A stretch of DNA of 14,382 nucleotides from DATKKX01 sp035542775 (GCA_035542775.1 DATKKX010000224.1:1-14382); one strand, 5' to 3'. Positions 1 to 8,392 are shown, counted from the first letter of the stretch. Translations and numbers: made by a program. The notes: generated from the letters alone by a model not told the origin.

Positions 1-1
1 C

Positions 2-112
2 TACAAGCTCGTCTCTCTGATCGCCGTAGGTCACGCCGCCGAGGTTCCGGCTCCCTCCAAGCGATCTCTCAATGAAGTGCTCCATTGGGAAGCATATCAG
101 GGTGGGACGTAG
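2..112 (+). CDS. C-terminal fragment of a probable nitroreductase-family protein (cut by window edge)
   Basis: An open frame enters at the left edge and runs 36 codons to a TAG stop at 110-112. The residues include LIAVGHAAEVPAPSK and then LNEVLHWEAY. This resembles the usual end of FMN-dependent nitroreductase-family proteins, where a hydrophobic strand with a Gly and a Pro-rich turn precedes a basic stretch and a terminal V-H-W-E-x-Y-like segment. The start and the whole flavin-binding core lie outside the window, so the substrate and exact subfamily cannot be judged. It reads in the same direction as egtB, but more than 300 bp separate them, so co-transcription is not indicated. The family call rests on a short tail only and could be wrong. 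The reading frame itself is plausible because it runs uninterrupted from the edge and ends cleanly. Confidence 0.5.
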   Translation, partial: YKLVSLIAVGHAAEVPAPSKRSLNEVLHWEAYQGGT

Positions 113-445
113 GGTTCCCCATACCTCCGCATCCGATGGTCGCCGCACGCCGGCCTCCCGGGCTTTTCTCTGCCGCAGCCTGATCGAACAAAACCCGCAC
201 AGGACACCCTCGGTCGGTCCTTCCCCTCGATGTTTCTCGTCTTCGACGGGAGCCGGTTCTGGTCTTGTTGGACGTTGTTATTGTCCAAAGCCCGGGAATT
301 GACCCGGTGGACTTGGGGGTACAGGGCCCCATCATAGAAGGGCGTTCGGGCTGAAAATCCGGTCCCTGGCTGAGCTGGTGCGATCTGCAATTCGCGCGCC
401 GGTAGGGGCGGCCATCCAGCGAAATCACTGCGAAGGAGCGTGACT
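113..445. other. Intergenic region upstream of egtB, no recognisable gene
   Basis: This stretch of about 330 bp holds short open frames on both strands, but none has a recognisable protein, a Shine-Dalgarno site or plausible composition. A small perfect hairpin (TTGGAC / GTCCAA, arms 268-273 and 283-288, 9-nt loop) is present. A weak sigma70-like pair could be TTGACC at 299-304 with TACAGG at 320-325, but the 15-nt spacer is short, so it is not offered as a promoter call. The promoter of the egtBD unit probably lies somewhere here. Confidence 0.5.
433..438 (+). promoter_or_regulatory. Ribosome binding site deciding the egtB start
   Basis: AAGGAG lies 7 nt before the ATG at 446 but only 1 nt before an in-frame GTG at 440. 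The spacing favours the ATG at 446 as the real start, two codons downstream of the longest possible reading frame. Confidence 0.7.
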
Positions 446-1771
446 ATGGACGCGAGTGCTCCCCCCTGCTCGGAATTGTCTGCCGGCACCGGTTCGTCAC
501 CGGCGATCTCCTCCGCGGAGAACGGCTCGGGCCTGCTTGCGTCATACCGTGCAGTCCGCGGCGCCACCGAAGCCCTGTGCCGGCCGCTGGAAATCGAGGA
601 CTACGTCGTTCAGTCCATGCCCGACGTGAGCCCTGTCAAATGGCATCTGGCCCACACGAGCTGGTTCTTCGAGACGTTCCTCCTCGTGCCGCAAAACCCA
701 CGCTACAAGGTCTTCCATCCACAGTATTCCTATCTGTTCAACTCCTACTACGAAGCAGTCGGCGACCGCTGTGCTCGGCCCAGTCGCGGCCTCCTCAGCC
801 GGCCCACGGTGCGCGAAGTCTACGACTACCGCCGTTATGTTGACGAAGCCATGCATCAGTTCCTGGAGAAAACGCCCAGCTCCATCTTGCGCTCGCTCAA
901 GCCTGTCATCGAGCTGGGCTTTCATCACGAGCAGCAGCACCAGGAACTGATGCTGACCGACATCAAGCACGTCTTCTCCTTGAACCCGCTGCATCCTGTA
1001 TATCAGGAAAGCCCACGCAAGACCTCAGTGACCCCAGCGCCCGTGCGGTGGCTCACCTTCGATGGCGGCGTCCGGCGGATAGGGCACGAGGGGGCGGGCT
1101 TCGCGTTCGACAACGAATCCCCGCGCCACCAGGCATTGCTGGAGCCGTTCCGAATCGCATCGCGGCTTGTAACCAATGCCGAATACCTGGCCTTCATGGA
1201 AGACGGCGGTTACCGCCGACCCGAAAACTGGCTATCCGACGGTTGGATGACCGCGCAACAGCAGCAGTGGCAGGCTCCCCTGTACTGGACCAGGCAGGAC
1301 GGCCGCTGGTGGCACCACACACTCGCCGGTTTCCGCCCGGTAGAGCCCGCCGAGCCCGTGTGTCATGTGAACTACTTTGAAGCCGACACATTCGCCCGCT
1401 GGGCCGGCGCGCGGTTGCCGAGTGAAGCCGAGTGGGAGGTCGCTTCAGGGACCGTCCCTGTGGACGGCCGCTTTGTCGAGGCCGGCTTCTTCCACCCGCA
1501 ACCGGCAGCACCCGCTGCTGAAGAATTGCAGCAGATGTTCGGCGACGTCTGGCAGTGGACGTGCAGCCCCTATATCGGTTACCCCGGATTTAAGCCTGTC
1601 GCCGGTGCGCTCGGGGAGTACAACGGCAAGTTCATGTGCAACCAGTTCGTTTTGCGGGGAGCCTCCTGTGCCACGCCTCGCAGCCACGCCCGCAGAACCT
1701 ACCGCAATTTCTTCCCGCCCGCTGCCCGCTGGCAGTTCACCGGCATCCGACTCGCGGAGGACATCTCATGA
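446..1771 (+). CDS. egtB: Ergothioneine biosynthesis sulfoxide synthase EgtB
   Basis: This 441-residue protein is predicted to be the non-haem iron sulfoxide synthase that uses O2 to join a thiol donor (cysteine or gamma-glutamylcysteine) to hercynine in ergothioneine synthesis. The N-terminal half (about 30-190) is a DinB-type four-helix domain. It carries HLAH at 67-70 and HHEQQHQE at 160-167, giving the His plus H-x3-H-x-E iron-ligand pattern of EgtB (H70, H161 and H165 as likely ligands). The C-terminal half (about 200-441) is an FGE-sulfatase/C-type-lectin-like domain, with GARLPSEAEWE near 321-331, DVWQWTCSPY near 367-376 and GIRLA near the end. Length is normal for the family. The gene overlaps egtD by 4 bp, so the two are almost certainly translationally coupled. 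No egtA (gamma-glutamylcysteine ligase), egtC (amidohydrolase) or egtE (lyase) is present in the window, so whether the sulfur donor is Cys or gamma-Glu-Cys cannot be read from context. Confidence 0.93.
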   Translation: MDASAPPCSELSAGTGSSPAISSAENGSGLLASYRAVRGATEALCRPLEIEDYVVQSMPDVSPVKWHLAHTSWFFETFLLVPQNPRYKVFHPQYSYLFNSYYEAVGDRCARPSRGLLSRPTVREVYDYRRYVDEAMHQFLEKTPSSILRSLKPVIELGFHHEQQHQELMLTDIKHVFSLNPLHPVYQESPRKTSVTPAPVRWLTFDGGVRRIGHEGAGFAFDNESPRHQALLEPFRIASRLVTNAEYLAFMEDGGYRRPENWLSDGWMTAQQQQWQAPLYWTRQDGRWWHHTLAGFRPVEPAEPVCHVNYFEADTFARWAGARLPSEAEWEVASGTVPVDGRFVEAGFFHPQPAAPAAEELQQMFGDVWQWTCSPYIGYPGFKPVAGALGEYNGKFMCNQFVLRGASCATPRSHARRTYRNFFPPAARWQFTGIRLAEDIS

Positions 1772-2748
1772 TCTCAACCCTTGCACATCGTGCCGCCGAA
1801 TATGAGGCCGCGGTTCCGGCCAATGAATTTCGTCTCGACGTGCTGAAGGGCCTTGCCGGGCGCGAAAAGAGCCTGCCATGCAAGTACTTCTACGACGAGA
1901 CCGGATCGAACCTGTTTGAACGCATCTGCGGGCTTCCGGAGTACTACCTCACACGCGCCGAATTGGGGATCTTGCGGCGTAGCGCCGAAGAGTTGGCCGA
2001 TCTTCTTGGGCCGCATTGTCTTCTGATCGAGTTCGGAAGTAGCAGCGGGCTGAAGACTCGCATGCTCCTCGACCACCTCATTGCACCGACCGCGTACGTG
2101 CCCATCGACGTGGCCCGCGAACAGTTGCGCGTCCTGGCGCAGGAGCTGACCCGCGAGTACCCCGGCCTCGAAGTGCGCCCGATCTGCGCCGACTTCACGC
2201 GGTTGCTCAGCATTCCGGAGGACGAAATCTCCACGCAGCGGCGCGTGGTCTACTTTCCGGGCTCCACCATCGGCAATTTCACCCCCGACGAGGCTGTTCA
2301 TCTGTTGCTTCGCACGGCGGAACTGTGCGGGCGGAGCGGGGGATTGCTCCTGGGCGCCGACCTCAAGAAGGACCCGCGTCTCCTCGACGCCGCCTACAAC
2401 GACTCACAGGGCGTCACCGCCGCCTTCAATCTGAACCTTCTGCACCGCATCAACTGCGAGCTGATGGCGGATTTCGGCATCGAGGACTTCTGGCATCACG
2501 CCTTCTACAATGCCTCCCAGGGGCGGATCGAGATGTACCTCGTCAGCCGCCTGGATCAGCGGGTCCGTGTCGCCGGCCACACGTTCTATTTTGCCGAGGG
2601 AGAGTCCGTCTGCACGGAGTACTCGTACAAATACACTTTCCGGGAGTTGCAGGACTTGGCCGCCGCCGCGGGCTTCGCCGTGGAACGAATCTGGGTGGAC
2701 GAGCAGAAACTGTTCAGCGTGCTGTATTTCACGGCACAGAGGTGCTGA
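1768..2748 (+). CDS. egtD: L-histidine N(alpha)-methyltransferase EgtD
   Basis: This 326-residue protein is predicted to trimethylate histidine to hercynine with three S-adenosylmethionine molecules, the first step of ergothioneine synthesis. Family marks in order are CKYFYDETGSNLFE (38-51), a SAM-binding loop EFGSSSGLKT (88-97), PIDVA (112-116), FPGSTIGNF (163-171) and GADLKKD (196-202). A TEYSYKY segment (283-289) corresponds to the region where the Mycobacterium enzyme uses a Glu and a Ser to hold the histidine imidazole. The length of about 320 residues is typical. The ATG at 1768 overlaps the egtB stop (ATGA). A longer in-frame start at 1636 would lie inside the egtB coding region and is not needed. 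The SAM loop reads SSSG rather than the more usual GSGS-like form, a mild variation. No signal peptide or membrane segment is seen, as expected for a cytosolic enzyme. Confidence 0.94.
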   Translation: MISTLAHRAAEYEAAVPANEFRLDVLKGLAGREKSLPCKYFYDETGSNLFERICGLPEYYLTRAELGILRRSAEELADLLGPHCLLIEFGSSSGLKTRMLLDHLIAPTAYVPIDVAREQLRVLAQELTREYPGLEVRPICADFTRLLSIPEDEISTQRRVVYFPGSTIGNFTPDEAVHLLLRTAELCGRSGGLLLGADLKKDPRLLDAAYNDSQGVTAAFNLNLLHRINCELMADFGIEDFWHHAFYNASQGRIEMYLVSRLDQRVRVAGHTFYFAEGESVCTEYSYKYTFRELQDLAAAAGFAVERIWVDEQKLFSVLYFTAQRC

Positions 2749-2850
2749 CCTGAGGCGAACATATTCATCTGGGTGTCGGCAGCGCGCCGCATAACGAGGC
2801 ATCATGGACTTGCCCGAGGGCGCGATTGTCGACTTCAGGGAGCGTAGATC

Positions 2851-3867
2851 ATGCCGCTGGTGACCATGCGACAGGTGCTGGATGAGGCCGCTAAAGGACA
2901 GTATGGCGTCGGCAGCTTCAACATCAGCAACATGGAACAGATCCAGGCCGTCCTGGGAGCCGCCAGGGAAACCAAGTCTCCGGTCATCGTGCAGGTGAGC
3001 CGCAAGGCCCGGGCCCACGCCGGCGACGATTTTCTCCGCCACCTCGTCCTCGCGGCCGTCGAATCCTATCCCGAGATTCCCTTTGTACTCCACCAGGACC
3101 ACGGCAATTCGCCCGCGCTGTGTCAGAGCGCCATCGATGCGGGCTTTACCTCGGTGATGATGGACGGCTCGCTCCTCGAGGACGGCAAGACGCCGTCGGA
3201 CTTCGAATACAACGTCCGCGTGACCCGTCAGGTGGTCGAGTCGGCCCATTCCAGAGGGGTCTCTGTCGAAGCCGAGCTGGGCACGTTGGGCGGCATCGAG
3301 GACGGCCACGGCGCGGGGCTCGATCCCAGAGCGCATTTGACTGATCCCGACCAAGCGGTCGAGTTCGTCAAACGCACCAACGTGGACGCGCTGGCCATCG
3401 CCGTCGGCACGTCGCACGGCGCTTACAAATTCCGCCAGCAGCCGGGCAAGGACCTGCTGGCGATCGACCTCGTCGAACGGATTCATCAGAAGCTCCCCCA
3501 GACGCATCTCGTGATGCACGGCTCTTCCAGCGTGCTCCGCGAGCAGGTGGACCTCGTCAACCGGTACGGAGGCCGGATCCGTGAGACCTGGGGCGTGCCT
3601 TTCGAGATCATCCGGCAGGGTATTCGCTCAGGAGTCCGCAAGATCAACGTCGACACCGACAGCCGTCTGGCGTTCACGGGCGCGATCCGAAAAATGCTGG
3701 CCGAATCGCCGGAGGCCTTCGACCCGCGCCAGTACCTGCAGGCGGCGCTGACCGCCATGCAAGAAGACGTAGCCCTGCACATGCGGGCGTTCGGCCAGGC
3801 CGGTCATGCAGGGGACTATGCACCGAGGTCGCTCGCGGAAATGGCGGCGTTCTATCGGAAGCAATGA
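2851..3867 (+). CDS. fba: Class II fructose-bisphosphate aldolase, Calvin-cycle (CbbA-like) subtype
   Basis: This 338-residue zinc-dependent aldolase interconverts fructose-1,6-bisphosphate with dihydroxyacetone phosphate and glyceraldehyde-3-phosphate in glycolysis/gluconeogenesis; the subtype also occurs in Calvin-cycle operons. HQDHG at 81-85 carries the catalytic Asp (D83) and a zinc His (H84). Further zinc ligands are expected at H189 in GTSHG (186-190) and H223 in VMHGSSS (221-227), with the phosphate/substrate loop NVDTD at 266-270. The N-terminal FNISNMEQ and the segments FTSVMMDGSL and GTSHGAYKF match the CbbA-type subfamily from memory. Relative to that type, the loop after ELGTLGG (about 143-160) is several residues shorter. 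AGGGAG at 2837-2842 sits 8 nt before the ATG. It lies 102 bp after egtD on the same strand and may be in the same transcript, though with no obvious pathway link. No RuBisCO or phosphoribulokinase is present, so the subtype name does not prove carbon fixation. Confidence 0.93.
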   Translation: MPLVTMRQVLDEAAKGQYGVGSFNISNMEQIQAVLGAARETKSPVIVQVSRKARAHAGDDFLRHLVLAAVESYPEIPFVLHQDHGNSPALCQSAIDAGFTSVMMDGSLLEDGKTPSDFEYNVRVTRQVVESAHSRGVSVEAELGTLGGIEDGHGAGLDPRAHLTDPDQAVEFVKRTNVDALAIAVGTSHGAYKFRQQPGKDLLAIDLVERIHQKLPQTHLVMHGSSSVLREQVDLVNRYGGRIRETWGVPFEIIRQGIRSGVRKINVDTDSRLAFTGAIRKMLAESPEAFDPRQYLQAALTAMQEDVALHMRAFGQAGHAGDYAPRSLAEMAAFYRKQ

Positions 3868-3944
3868 ATGGACGGAGTGAAGCTGCGACTTCGCGTCGCG
3901 CCGCGCCGAGGGTGATAACACGTCTCTCGTGCTGCGAGGGTCGC

Positions 3945-5042
3945 TCACCATGGATTCCTGACGTGGCATGCACGGCCGGTCTTAACGATGTAATCCTGGT
4001 GATACTCCTCGGCGGGCCAGAAGTTCCGAGCGGCCTCCACTTGCGTGGCGATCTTGCGCCCGCCGAAGCGTTTCTCGGCCTCCAGCGCCTTGATGAAACC
4101 TTCGGCTTCGCGTTTCTGCTCCTCCGTGGTGTACCAGATCCCTGAACGGTACTGCTTGCCCACGTCCGGGCCTTGACGGTCGAGCTCCGTCGGATCGTGC
4201 ATCGCGAAGAACGCCTCCAGCAGGCGGCGATAGGTGATGCGCCGTGGATCGAAAATCACCTTGACGGTCTCGGCGTGCCCGGTCTTGTCGGTGCACACCT
4301 GCTCATAGGTCGGGTGCTCGACAGTCCCTTGCATGTAGCCGCTGACGGCGTCAATCACGCCGGGTCCTTGTTTGAAATAGTGCTGAATCCCCCAGAAGCA
4401 GCCGCCGGCGAAATAGGCCACCTCGGTCTTCACCGGCCGGCTTTCGGGCGGTAACTCGGCCTCCTTGGCATGGAATTTGAGCGACACTGAGTTCAGGCAA
4501 TACCGCTCGCCCGTGGGCCGCGGGCCGTCGTCGAAGACATGCCCGAGGTGCGAGCCGCAACGGGCACAGTTGATCTCCGTGCGAACCATGCCATAGCTGC
4601 GATCCGATCGCCGGGTGACGTGCTCCGGGTCGAACGGACGATAGAAGCTCGGCCAGCCGGTGCCCGAGTGAAACTTGTGCTCGCTGGAGAACAGGGGCAG
4701 TCCGCAGACCGCGCAGCAGTAGATGCCGTCCTTCTTGTTGTCCAGGAGCGTGCCGCAGAATGCCGGCTCGGTCCCCGCCTTTTGCGTGATCTGGTACGCT
4801 TCAGGATCGAGCTTCCTGGCCAGCCGCTCGACCTCGTCTCGCGGCAACGGGGTGATGTCGTAGTGGGACTTCGAATACGTCGGTTTCATGCCGTTCACCG
4901 TACCAGGGATCTGCGTCTGTCCTGCTCCCGCCGCGGCACCTTGCGCCGGCGGGCCGGCTCCCTGCAAGCGCGCCGGCTCACATCCACCCGCTACAATGAA
5001 AAACGGAACCAAAATGGACAGAACTCTCCCGCTGGCCTTCAT
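3945..5042 (-). CDS. msrBA: Bifunctional methionine sulfoxide reductase B/A fusion, predicted lipoprotein
   Basis: This 365-residue fusion repairs oxidised methionine in proteins: MsrB reduces the R-sulfoxide and MsrA the S-sulfoxide. Residues 1-21 form a signal peptide with a hydrophobic core and an AGGC lipobox-like end (C21), followed by an Ala/Gly/Pro linker to about 50, so an exported, membrane-anchored protein is predicted. The MsrB domain (about 53-192) has two CxxC zinc pairs (C110/C113 and C159/C162) and the catalytic Cys C182 in RYCLNS. The MsrA domain (about 205-360) has the catalytic motif GCFWG (C215 within 214-218), HPTYEQVC (243-250) and EEYHQDY (345-351). The B-then-A order is a known minority arrangement; A-then-B fusions also exist. 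It is the only minus-strand gene here, convergent with the aldolase and divergent from the kinase gene. No good Shine-Dalgarno precedes the ATG at 5042, but the signal peptide supports that start. Confidence 0.93.
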   Translation of the reverse strand: MKASGRVLSILVPFFIVAGGCEPARLQGAGPPAQGAAAGAGQTQIPGTVNGMKPTYSKSHYDITPLPRDEVERLARKLDPEAYQITQKAGTEPAFCGTLLDNKKDGIYCCAVCGLPLFSSEHKFHSGTGWPSFYRPFDPEHVTRRSDRSYGMVRTEINCARCGSHLGHVFDDGPRPTGERYCLNSVSLKFHAKEAELPPESRPVKTEVAYFAGGCFWGIQHYFKQGPGVIDAVSGYMQGTVEHPTYEQVCTDKTGHAETVKVIFDPRRITYRRLLEAFFAMHDPTELDRQGPDVGKQYRSGIWYTTEEQKREAEGFIKALEAEKRFGGRKIATQVEAARNFWPAEEYHQDYIVKTGRACHVRNPW

Positions 5043-5283
5043 ATCAGGGGAAACGGCCGGGCGACATCATCTATTCCGCGAACCAGCGGCAAACGCGATG
5101 ATCGGCGCGAAGTTGTATTCGGAGAACTGCATCCGCTTGACGGGAGCATCCCTGGGACGGCCAAGCCGGCCCTGACCCCGATATCTGCGACTTGAGGTGC
5201 CGACCACCGTGACGTGCTGCAGGGTATGCACCGGCGGCGCGCCGGTTTATCATGACCTACGGTTTCCAACAGGCGATTTGCGA

Positions 5284-7053
5284 ATGAATGTCGATCGTCC
5301 AGACTCAGGCGGATCCGGGAAGCGCCCCACCGCGCGGCCTGATGACAGCGCCAAACTGTCGCAAGCCATTCTCCGCTACGCCACCCGGGGACTTTCCAGG
5401 CTGGATTTTCTTAATGGTATCTCCCAGGAACTCATGGATTTCTCCGGCTGCGACGCCGTTGAGATACGACTGCACAGCGGCGAATTGCACTATCGCTGGG
5501 AGTCCTCACGACGCCCCGAACTCGGTACGCGCCTGGAAATGGTCCGTTGGCGGAAAGATCAGGACGGCAAGGTGATTCCGGCGACTCACGAGAACACGGA
5601 CCTGGAGCGGCTGTGCGAGGATGTCGCCCGCCAACGGTTCGATCCATCCTGGCCGTTCTTCACCGAGCACGGAAGCTTCTGGACGGGGGATGCCTGGACG
5701 TGCCTTCCACGCGTCGCGCCGTCAAGCCCTCACGCATCCGCCGAGAGCTTGTGTGTCGGGGGCCACTACCGGTCGATTGCCGTCATCCGTTTCATCGTCG
5801 ACAGCAGCACCATCGGTCTGTTGCACCTCAAGAGCGAGCGGCCCGATTACTTCGCAAAGGATGACGTCGAATTTTACGAAGGAATCGCGCAAACCGTTGG
5901 GCTTGCCGTGGCGGACCGGCGAGCGGAACGAGCCTTGCGCGAGCGAGTCAAGGAACTGACCTGCCTCTACGGCATCGCCCAGATCGCCGAGGAAGCGGAG
6001 GCACCCCTGGAGGAAACGCTTCATCGCATCGTGAAGATTCTGCCGCATGCCTGGCAATATCCGGAGATTGCCGCCGCCGCGATCACGCTGGGAGAACGGG
6101 TCTTCGTGTCTCCGGGCTTTCGGCTGACGAAGTACGAGCAGTCGGCGGAGATCGTCATAGGCGGGCAGCAGCGCGGAATGGTGCAAGTCGTCTATCTCCA
6201 GGAGCGGCCGGAATTGGTGGCTGGCCCCTTCCTCGTCGAGGAGGAAAAACTGATCGCCGCCGTGGCCCGCGAGGTAGCTCTCATTGTAGAGCGAAAGGAA
6301 GCCGCGCGAGAGAAGGCGAATCTTCAACAGCAGCTCATTCATGCGGATCGCCTGGCCACCATCGGGCAACTGGCCGCCGGCGTCGCCCACGAGCTGAATG
6401 AGCCCTTGGGCGGCATCTTGGGCTTTGCCCAGCTTGCCCGGAAGTGCCAGGGCTTGCCGGAAACGGCCGTGCGGGATATCGAGAAAATCATCACTGCCTC
6501 GCTTTACGCTCGTGAGATCATAAAAAAGCTCCTGGTCTTCGCTCGCCAGATGCCGGCCCGCAAGGTCCAGGTGAACTTGAACCGCGTGGTCGAAGAGGGG
6601 CTTTTCTTCCTGGAAGCTCACTGCGCAAAGACCGGCACGAGGGTGGTCCGCCAATTGGCACCCGATTTGCCTGAGATTCAGGCGGATCCGGCCCAGCTCA
6701 AGCAGGTGCTGGTCAATCTCGTCGTCAATGCCGTCCAGGCGATGCCCGGCGGCGGGACGTTGACGGTGGGTACGCAGGGCGGCGATGGCAACGTATCGAT
6801 GGTCATCACGGACACCGGCAGTGGGATCAGCGAGGATATCTTGCCGAAGATCTTCCTCCCGTTCTTCACCACAAAGGACGTGAGCGAAGGAACGGGGCTA
6901 GGGCTGGCGGTCGTGCACGGAATCGTCACCTCGCACGGGGGAACGATTGAGGTCCAGAGCCGGCCCGGTGGCGGGTCGAGGTTCGAGGTTCGGCTGCCGC
7001 TCGCCCCGGCCGAGCAAAATCAGGAGGCCCATGCCGATGGCGTCCGTCGCTGA
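5284..7053 (+). CDS. Soluble GAF-domain sensor histidine kinase
   Basis: This sensor kinase of 589 residues (from the ATG at 5284) very probably phosphorylates the response regulator encoded next. Two GAF-like sensory regions are suggested at about 25-215 and 222-335, with no transmembrane segment or signal peptide, so it should sense a cytosolic cue. A short coiled coil (about 336-352) leads to the HisKA dimerisation domain, with the phospho-accepting His H369 in VAHELNEP. The ATPase domain shows the N-box around N478/N482, DTGSG (510-514), the F-box FFTT (527-530) and GTGLGL (536-541). GAF-region cysteines (C56, C111, C140, C157) exist but form no clear cluster motif. An alternative GTG start at 5197 would add 29 unconvincing residues. 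Neither start has a strong Shine-Dalgarno site, so the N-terminus is uncertain. The stop overlaps the regulator gene, indicating coupled translation. Confidence 0.92.
   Translation: MNVDRPDSGGSGKRPTARPDDSAKLSQAILRYATRGLSRLDFLNGISQELMDFSGCDAVEIRLHSGELHYRWESSRRPELGTRLEMVRWRKDQDGKVIPATHENTDLERLCEDVARQRFDPSWPFFTEHGSFWTGDAWTCLPRVAPSSPHASAESLCVGGHYRSIAVIRFIVDSSTIGLLHLKSERPDYFAKDDVEFYEGIAQTVGLAVADRRAERALRERVKELTCLYGIAQIAEEAEAPLEETLHRIVKILPHAWQYPEIAAAAITLGERVFVSPGFRLTKYEQSAEIVIGGQQRGMVQVVYLQERPELVAGPFLVEEEKLIAAVAREVALIVERKEAAREKANLQQQLIHADRLATIGQLAAGVAHELNEPLGGILGFAQLARKCQGLPETAVRDIEKIITASLYAREIIKKLLVFARQMPARKVQVNLNRVVEEGLFFLEAHCAKTGTRVVRQLAPDLPEIQADPAQLKQVLVNLVVNAVQAMPGGGTLTVGTQGGDGNVSMVITDTGSGISEDILPKIFLPFFTTKDVSEGTGLGLAVVHGIVTSHGGTIEVQSRPGGGSRFEVRLPLAPAEQNQEAHADGVRR
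7022..7027 (+). promoter_or_regulatory. Ribosome binding site of the response regulator gene
   Basis: AGGAGG lies inside the end of the kinase gene, 3 nt before an ATG at 7031 and 9 nt before a second in-frame ATG at 7037. Spacing favours 7037. It supports translation of the regulator from within the kinase reading frame, overlapping it by 17 bp. Confidence 0.75.
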
Positions 7054-8392
7054 GAAGGAAACCATCCTGGTCGTGGATGATGCACCTGACACGCTGGAGT
7101 TGATTCAGCGCAACCTGGCGGCCGCCGGCTACGAGGTGTTCACCGCCCCCGGCGTGCCGGAGGCCATCGACGTGCTGGGCAATGCGCCCATCGATCTGGT
7201 CGTGACCGACCTGAAGATGCCGCATGTCAGCGGATTGGACTTGGCCCGGTACGTTCGAGAGAACCTCAAGGACACCGAGGTCATGATGATCACCGGGTAC
7301 CCCAGCATTCAGGGCGCGGTGGCCGCCGTAAAACTCGGGGCCCAGGACTATCTCACCAAGCCCTTCACCGAGGAGGAGTTGCTCTCCGCGGTGCGCCGCA
7401 TCCTCGATGTCCTGAAGACCAGGCGCCAGGCACAGAACGGCGCGGACCAAGCCGCTGTAGCGCTGCCCGGCCTGCTCGGAGAGTCTGCGGCCATGCAAAC
7501 CGTTTTCCAGGCGATTCGCAAGGCCGCATCCGCCCGCGCAACTGTTCTGATCTCCGGTGAAAGCGGCACGGGCAAGGAACTGGCCGCCAGGGCGATCCAT
7601 TACAGCAGTGCCCGAGCTTCCTCCCCGTTTGTGCCCATCAATTGCGGCTCGATCCCCGAGAATCTGCTGGAAAGCGAGCTGTTCGGCCACGTCAAGGGCG
7701 CCTTCACGGGGGCGAGCGAGTCGCGAGCGGGCTTCTTCCAGACCGCCGACGGCGGGACCATCTTTCTGGACGAGATCAGCGACACCAGCCTGGCCATGCA
7801 GTCCAAGCTGCTGCGGGTACTGGAGAACGGGGAGATCTACATGGTGGGGTCGTCCCGCCCCCGGACCGTGGATGTGTGGGTCCTGGCCGCGAGCAACAAG
7901 GACCTTCGCAAGCTGGTCCGCAACGGCGTCTTTCGCGAAGACCTCTTCTTCCGGTTGAACGTCATCAACATCACCATGCCCCCGCTTCGGGAGCGAGAGA
8001 ACGACATCCTTCTTCTGGCGGCACATTTCACTCGAAAATTCGCCCAGGAATTGGGACGGCCCGAGCCCCGGTTCTCCGACGAAGCCCTGAAAGTGCTGGC
8101 TAACTATCACTGGCCGGGAAACGTCCGCGAGCTCGAAAACGCCGTCCAACGCGTCGTCGTCATGACGGACGGGGACGTGATTGATGTCCCGGACCTTCCG
8201 CCGCCGATGCGCTTCGCCGTGACGCGCGAGGCGGGTGTGAATCGAACCCTCGCCGACGTCGAGGGCGAACACATCCGCAACGTGCTGAAAAGCGTGGGCG
8301 GCAACAAGACCAGAGCCGCCGACGTACTCGGCATCGATCGCAAGACGCTCCGCGAAAAGCTGAAGCTCTACGAGACCGAGCCGCCTCGATGA
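7037..8392 (+). CDS. NtrC-family sigma54-dependent response regulator
   Basis: This 451-residue regulator has the classic three-part NtrC architecture. The receiver domain (about 8-122) has the acidic pair D14/D15, phospho-acceptor D58, T86 and K108. The AAA+ domain (about 145-380) has Walker A GESGTGKE (174-181), the sigma54-contact loop GAFTGA (221-226), Walker B IFLDE (242-246) and R-finger-region motifs such as FREDLFFRLNV (299-309). The C-terminal Fis-type helix-turn-helix (about 412-446) includes GGNKTRAADVLGI. The intact GAFTGA loop means it should activate sigma54 RNA polymerase and not act as a plain repressor. It overlaps the kinase gene by 17 bp, so the pair is a cognate two-component system. 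The nearest candidate target is the -24/-12 promoter 200 bp downstream (8589-8604). An alternative ATG at 7031 would add two residues. Confidence 0.95.
   Translation: MASVAEKETILVVDDAPDTLELIQRNLAAAGYEVFTAPGVPEAIDVLGNAPIDLVVTDLKMPHVSGLDLARYVRENLKDTEVMMITGYPSIQGAVAAVKLGAQDYLTKPFTEEELLSAVRRILDVLKTRRQAQNGADQAAVALPGLLGESAAMQTVFQAIRKAASARATVLISGESGTGKELAARAIHYSSARASSPFVPINCGSIPENLLESELFGHVKGAFTGASESRAGFFQTADGGTIFLDEISDTSLAMQSKLLRVLENGEIYMVGSSRPRTVDVWVLAASNKDLRKLVRNGVFREDLFFRLNVINITMPPLRERENDILLLAAHFTRKFAQELGRPEPRFSDEALKVLANYHWPGNVRELENAVQRVVVMTDGDVIDVPDLPPPMRFAVTREAGVNRTLADVEGEHIRNVLKSVGGNKTRAADVLGIDRKTLREKLKLYETEPPR

Noticed and set aside
69..567. Several short open frames around the left intergenic region
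   Set aside because: They overlap each other on both strands, have no ribosome binding site or recognisable motif, and some run into egtB.
1636..1767. Longer start for egtD
   Set aside because: The extra residues lie within the conserved C-terminal coding region of egtB in another frame; the ATG at 1768 overlapping the egtB stop gives a protein of normal length.
3885..3899. Terminator between the aldolase and msrBA (GCGAC-N5-GTCGC)
   Set aside because: The stem is only 5 bp, has no T-run on either side and is likely by chance in this GC-rich stretch.
6947..7036. Longer start for the response regulator
   Set aside because: The added residues are Arg/Pro-rich, lie in the kinase coding sequence and precede the ideal AGGAGG site; the receiver domain starts directly after the ATG at 7037.
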